Shown here: in pieces, positions 6,344 through 9,517 of the stretch
Numbering within the stretch: position 1 is the stretch's first letter
How the letters are laid out: each line of letters starts with the position of its first letter
Position numbers and translations under genes: made by a program
NCBI GenBank assembly: GCA_964390805.1
Contig: CAYMKL010000193.1
Location: 1 to 9,517, forward strand
Direction: 5' to 3'
DNA: 9,517 bases
From: CAYMKL01 sp964390805
GTDB lineage: Bacteria; Chloroflexota; Anaerolineae; VGOG01
The notes under the pieces: generated by a model
Database searches by the model: none
Told to the model about the DNA's origin: nothing
Seen by the model: the letters and a program-made list of their open reading frames with translations, nothing else

Positions 6344-7036
6344 TCAGAAGGTCAGCGCCTTGGTCAGCGTGCCGTTGGCCACCACAGCCCACACCAGCAC
6401 CCGTCCCTGGCGCAGGGCAGGGGTGACGGAGACCAGGACCGACTGGGCGACGGCGACGATCTTACCGCTGCTAGCATCAAGGCCCTGGGTAGTGGTGGTG
6501 GCCTGGAAGGAGTAGCCCTTGCCTTCTTGCGGTCTGGCCACGTAGTCGAGGTTGGCGATGGCCGGGAAGGTGCTCTTGATCCGCGACAGGGCCTCGTCCG
6601 CACTGGCCGGCAGCGCACCCTGCTGGGTCAGCACGAACACGCCCAGCGACGCCGATTCGATGTCGGCGGTCATGTTGCCGCTGATTTCGCCATCGCCCAG
6701 ACTGACTGAGGCCAGCGCGTCTTCGAGAATGCCATAATAGGTAGCACCGGCCAGGGTAACGGCAGCATCCACGCTCTCCTGCGCTTCGACAGGCAGGGTG
6801 ATGGTGACAGCCTGGCCGCCAGCCGACTTCACTGTAACGGCGATGCCGAGTACGCTGATGGCGTAGCTGCGGATGGCCTCGCTGGCATCGTATTCAGTCA
6901 CCTTGTCTCCGAGCTCGACGGTGATTGGGGGCGGCGTGCGGGTCGTTGTACCGCCGGGCGGCTGGCCGCCGCAGCCGACCAGGAACAGTGATCCGATCAG
7001 CAACGAGATGATGATTGTCAAGCGAATGGTGTTCAT
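6344..7036 (-). CDS. Predicted lipoprotein of unknown function (230 aa)
   Basis: The N-terminus MNTIRLTIIISLLIGSLFLV is followed by GC, giving a clear lipobox (LVGC) with the lipidated Cys at residue 22. A short Gly/Pro/Thr-rich tether (about 23-38) follows, then a soluble domain rich in beta strands with alternating V/T/I segments (ITVELGDKVTEY, ISVLGIAVTV, AVTITLPVE) and a final stretch VLVSVTPALRQGRVLVWAVVANG. I do not recognise a family. The start codon overlaps the stop of the upstream beta-propeller lipoprotein gene (ATGA), so the two are probably translationally coupled and may work together at the cell surface. A gap of 120 nt separates it from the next gene. No catalytic or metal-binding motif stands out. 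Confidence 0.8.
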   Translation of the reverse strand: MNTIRLTIIISLLIGSLFLVGCGGQPPGGTTTRTPPPITVELGDKVTEYDASEAIRSYAISVLGIAVTVKSAGGQAVTITLPVEAQESVDAAVTLAGATYYGILEDALASVSLGDGEISGNMTADIESASLGVFVLTQQGALPASADEALSRIKSTFPAIANLDYVARPQEGKGYSFQATTTTQGLDASSGKIVAVAQSVLVSVTPALRQGRVLVWAVVANGTLTKALTF

Positions 7037-8988
7037 TGTTTGACCTCCTGTTTAGTTATTTGGGGTAGGTAAACCAGGTAGTCTGGCACTGGGCCGGGGG
7101 TGTTCACGGCAAAGCCAGGGCTTTCCACCCGGTAGCTTGCCCCCAGGCCGATGCTGTTGCCACTCAGAACGGTGGTGAAGTCAACCTCGCTCAGCGGCAT
7201 GTCCAGGGAAGCATGCACCGCACGACGGATCACCCCCTCGCTGGTGTGCGCATAGGTCCAGTAGCGGGCAGTGGCCGAGTCGAAATGGCCAGCAGGGACG
7301 CCGGCGCCGTGGATGAGATACCCGTCGGGCAAGCTATCTGAGAGGGTGTAAGTCCCGTGCAAGGCTGCGCTGGTGTAGACTTGGACGTTGGCTCCCCGTG
7401 AGATGTAGAGGACGTAGCGGCTGCCGTCGTAGAAGATGTCCGGGTCTGAGGCGGAGCCAGGCATGTTGATGGTCACCTGCACCCGGTCCCCGGGCTCCGC
7501 CACGAAAGCCGTGCCGTCGCTGCCCTCCACCTCAACCGCGCTGTGGAAACGCTTGACGCACGTGGTCTCCCCAGGCGCACAACTGGCCGGGTTCTGGCCG
7601 ATGATGCCCAGCAGGTAGAGCAGCACCAGCCGGCCTTGCTCGTCCACGAAGGGGCTAGGATCCACGAAGCCGCCTGTGGCCTCCGGGTCGGTCAACGTCA
7701 CCGGCACGGCGTCCTCCCAGGTGTCCGTGCTGAAGCGGTAGCGTCGCACCTTGTTGGGGGTGTAGACGTAGAGGGTATCACCCCGCCGGATCACGTCGGG
7801 CACGCTGCCCTGATAGGGCTCCCAGCCGGGCACCAGGCTCCAGTCGGCGCCGTCGTCCGATTGGGCCAGATAGATGCGGTGGTTCTGGGGATCGCGGCAA
7901 TCATCTGTGGCGGTGTCGCAGGCATGGAAGGCGAGGAGGTAGGGAGATTGGATATTGGGTATTGGAGGTTCGGTTGGCACGAGGCTGCGAATCCCATCGC
8001 TCCAGTTGGTGAAAAGCCGCAGACTGCCGTCGTCCAAGCGGAGCAGCGCCACGTCGCCGCCAGTGTCGGATGAGTAGTTGAGCAGTTCGTCCTCTTCGTC
8101 ATAGAACAGCACCTCAACCGGTGGGGACCACTGGAGACCATCCACAGAGTCAGAGGTGTAGAAGGTCTGATCGAGGTACATCCACAGCGCGCTCACGGAT
8201 CCATCGGCGTTGACCAATAGCGTGGGATCGTGCCCGTCCACGAACAGGTGCGGCTCGACGATGGTCCAGGTCAGGCCGTCGGGACTGTTGGCCAGGGCGA
8301 TGTCACTGGGCCCGACGTCATCATGAGTGTTGGCCGAGAGCAGCATCCAGAACGATCCATCGGCGGCGCGCCAGGCCCGCCCGTGGCCAGCGAAGGAAAG
8401 CTCGCTGTCCGGGCCGATGTCAATGCGCACGCCCTCTTCCTGGGTGAAGTTGAACCCATCCGACGAAATGGCTGAGGCCACGCGCAAGGGGGTACCGATA
8501 CCGGTGCTGGTCTGGTGATACATGCGCCAGCGCCCGTCGGCCAGACGGACCACGGTGGGATGACCCACGTCGAAATGCAACTGGCCCTCAATGCGTTGCG
8601 ATTCGAGTCGCAGACCTTCCTCCACCGTCCAATTGAGGCCATCATCGGAGGTGGCGCTGCCGATGCCCAGCCCTGTAACGCTGTAGAACATGCGATAGCC
8701 GCCGTCGTCCAACTGGATCACATCCGGAGCCAGCGGGATGTGGGGATGAGGGTCAGCATAGGCATCGCCGGAGACGCGCAGGCCCGGTTCCAGTTGCCAG
8801 GTGAGCGGCAGGCGGCTGGCCCAGGGGCCTGGCCGGCCCTCCTCCCCTGGCGGCGGGGTGCCATAGCTGCTACAGGGCGTGAAATCGCTGGCCGCAGGCG
8901 ACGCAGACGAGGATGGCCAATCCACCATAGCAGCGCAACCGCCAGCCAGCAGAAGGAGGAAAAGCAGTGCAACCAGCTTGTGATTCAT
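7033..8988 (-). CDS. Beta-propeller lipoprotein with Asp-box-like motifs (glycosidase/sialidase-like fold)
   Basis: From the ATG at 8988 the protein has 651 residues: MNHKLVALLFLLLLAGG then Cys18, a lipoprotein signal, followed by a Ser/Ala/Pro-rich tether. The body (about 85-630) repeats the blade pattern of DP..v.l.DG.yrmyYS followed by an S.DG..W motif: SDDGLNW (114-120), SSDGFNF (175-181), SPDGLTW (235-241), SVDGLQW (281-287) and SDDGADW (377-383). These resemble Asp-boxes of sialidases and the blades of five-bladed GH43/GH32/GH130-type propellers. The catalytic residues of those families cannot be assigned with confidence, so enzymatic activity is open. The C-terminus carries YLVYLPQI (635-642), a Chloroflexota-type sorting motif. 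In-frame alternatives are ATG at 9009, which overlaps the preceding stop, and TTG at 9012; 8988 is preferred for its GAGG site and standard signal peptide. Confidence 0.8.
   Translation of the reverse strand: MNHKLVALLFLLLLAGGCAAMVDWPSSSASPAASDFTPCSSYGTPPPGEEGRPGPWASRLPLTWQLEPGLRVSGDAYADPHPHIPLAPDVIQLDDGGYRMFYSVTGLGIGSATSDDGLNWTVEEGLRLESQRIEGQLHFDVGHPTVVRLADGRWRMYHQTSTGIGTPLRVASAISSDGFNFTQEEGVRIDIGPDSELSFAGHGRAWRAADGSFWMLLSANTHDDVGPSDIALANSPDGLTWTIVEPHLFVDGHDPTLLVNADGSVSALWMYLDQTFYTSDSVDGLQWSPPVEVLFYDEEDELLNYSSDTGGDVALLRLDDGSLRLFTNWSDGIRSLVPTEPPIPNIQSPYLLAFHACDTATDDCRDPQNHRIYLAQSDDGADWSLVPGWEPYQGSVPDVIRRGDTLYVYTPNKVRRYRFSTDTWEDAVPVTLTDPEATGGFVDPSPFVDEQGRLVLLYLLGIIGQNPASCAPGETTCVKRFHSAVEVEGSDGTAFVAEPGDRVQVTINMPGSASDPDIFYDGSRYVLYISRGANVQVYTSAALHGTYTLSDSLPDGYLIHGAGVPAGHFDSATARYWTYAHTSEGVIRRAVHASLDMPLSEVDFTTVLSGNSIGLGASYRVESPGFAVNTPGPVPDYLVYLPQITKQEVKQ
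7043..7050 (-). promoter_or_regulatory. Shine-Dalgarno CAGGAGGT inside the 3' end of the upstream gene
   Basis: On the minus strand CAGGAGGT lies six bases before the ATG at 7036. It is itself coding for the last residues (QEV) of the propeller lipoprotein. Together with the 4-nt ATGA overlap this indicates coupled translation of the two lipoproteins. Confidence 0.85.
7942..7970. repeat. Low-complexity ATTGG-type repeat read through in frame
   Basis: The stretch contains ATTGGATATTGGGTATTGG, a run of degenerate ATTGG units of a kind that I recall as an intergenic repeat in several environmental genomes. On the minus strand it encodes PPIPNIQSPY in the propeller lipoprotein, between two blades, where the peptide is out of character with the surrounding sequence. 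Assignment to a repeat family is from memory and is tentative. Confidence 0.45.
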
Positions 8989-8996
8989 GTTTCTCG

Positions 8997-9000
8997 CCTC
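8997..9000 (-). promoter_or_regulatory. GAGG ribosome binding site deciding the lipoprotein start
   Basis: On the minus strand GAGG lies eight bases before the ATG at 8988. The in-frame alternatives at 9009 (ATG) and 9012 (TTG) have only an AGG upstream and would add seven or eight residues before the natural n-region MNHKL. This favours 8988. Confidence 0.6.
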
Positions 9001-9008
9001 TACAGTCA

Positions 9009-9517
9009 TCAATCCAACCTATAGATCATCCGCACGTTGTCTTCGAGAACCCTGCGAGCGAGCTCCTCAGGCAGTTGGTCTACAAGCTGCTTGGCCCATT
9101 CAGTGCTGGCAGGCCGCTGGGTCGTTTTCCCTGGTATCCCGTAGAACTGATCCCCACCCATGACGAACCGATCCGGATAATCAGCGATCAATTGCAGCCA
9201 TTCGGGCCGAATGATGCCGCTTTCGTCCACCGGTCGGTTATCGGCGATTTGGAGGCCAGCAAGCTCCAGAACTTTCAGACTCATGTAGAGATTCGGATGA
9301 TCCTCAAGCAGTCGGCGCAGAAGCTCAACTGTCATGTCCCCTGTGTTGTCCCAGCCAACGTGCACCCAAACGATCCGCGCGTCACGGTTGTGGGACAAGA
9401 GTCGCTCGAAGGCATCAATGTTGGCGTGCACCACGTCAGGCGGTTGGGGGTTGGGAGGCCCGAATATCAGTAGACCGCAATGGGTCGAGTTAAGCTGAAA
9501 GAATAGCCGGTTTGTGG
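9009..9517 (-). CDS. Amidohydrolase-family protein (Amidohydro_2-like), C-terminal part
   Basis: The frame is open to the right edge, so the N-terminus is missing; a GTG at 9434 is internal. The visible 168 residues match the C-terminal half of TIM-barrel metal-dependent hydrolases of the Amidohydro_2 type: VWVHVGW with His52 (numbered from the window edge), HPNLYMSLKV, RPEWLQLIADYPDRFVMGGDQF with Asp122, and a final LPEELARRVLEDNVRMIYRL. In this superfamily the His and the late Asp are metal or catalytic residues, and the terminal D-N-x-x-x-x-Y/F helix is characteristic. Substrates in the family are diverse (lactones, carboxylates, amides) and cannot be told from this fragment. Its TGA ends at 9009, 20 nt before the preferred start of the propeller lipoprotein gene, so it probably leads the visible operon. 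Confidence 0.8.
   Translation of the reverse strand, partial: TNRLFFQLNSTHCGLLIFGPPNPQPPDVVHANIDAFERLLSHNRDARIVWVHVGWDNTGDMTVELLRRLLEDHPNLYMSLKVLELAGLQIADNRPVDESGIIRPEWLQLIADYPDRFVMGGDQFYGIPGKTTQRPASTEWAKQLVDQLPEELARRVLEDNVRMIYRLD

Noticed and set aside
7543..8073. Plus-strand open frame of 176 codons opposite the propeller lipoprotein
   Set aside because: It is a shadow frame; the minus-strand gene explains the region fully.
9432..9434. GTG as the true start of the amidohydrolase
   Set aside because: The frame stays open upstream to the window edge, and the family needs a longer N-terminal barrel part. There is no ribosome binding site before this GTG.
1..9517. CRISPR array, tRNA, rRNA or transposase
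   Set aside because: There are no regular spaced direct repeats, no tRNA-like cloverleaf in the short gaps and no transposase motifs. The only repeats are the TPR, dockerin, propeller and short REP-like ones listed.

Overview
The window looks like part of a chromosome from an uncultured-type bacterium with high GC content, most likely Chloroflexota (Anaerolineae/Caldilineae-like). This is an inference from two things. Two secreted proteins end in a YLPLV/YLPQI-type C-terminal motif that I associate with exported Chloroflexota proteins. The partial gene at the left edge belongs to the RRLAEANPQAFLPDLA-type TPR family common in Chloroflexota and Actinobacteria. No rRNA, tRNA, CRISPR array, integrase or transposase is visible.

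Layout. Positions 1-436 (+) hold the 3' end of a TPR-repeat gene. Everything from 373 to the right edge is a run of five same-direction genes on the minus strand. In transcription order they are: a partial amidohydrolase (9517-9009), an Asp-box-like beta-propeller lipoprotein (8988-7033), a 230-residue lipoprotein of unknown function (7036-6344), a two-propeller secreted protein with a Cys-rich linker and a dockerin (6223-3725), and a 1109-residue secreted enzyme with two predicted glycoside hydrolase domains, GH39-like then GH51-like (3702-373). Spacing is tight: a 20-nt gap, a 4-nt ATGA overlap, a 120-nt gap that holds a small hairpin, and a 22-nt gap. The genes are plausibly one operon, possibly with a second internal start or processing point at 6224-6343. 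The promoter of the first gene lies outside the window.

Four of the five minus-strand products carry export signals, and one is a putative plant-type polysaccharide (xylan/arabinan) hydrolase. The best reading is therefore a cell-envelope/extracellular carbohydrate-processing locus with surface-anchored propeller proteins. The substrate is not determined. The cytoplasmic-looking amidohydrolase may act on a released product, or may be functionally separate.

The most notable points are the two GH-A catalytic centres in one chain, a phage-baseplate-like FGDG module inserted inside the second catalytic domain, two REP-like repeats inserted in frame in opposite orientations in the same gene, and a 64-nt convergent overlap that extends this enzyme beyond its normal C-terminal motif. 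I did not find convincing evidence of a wholly new system.
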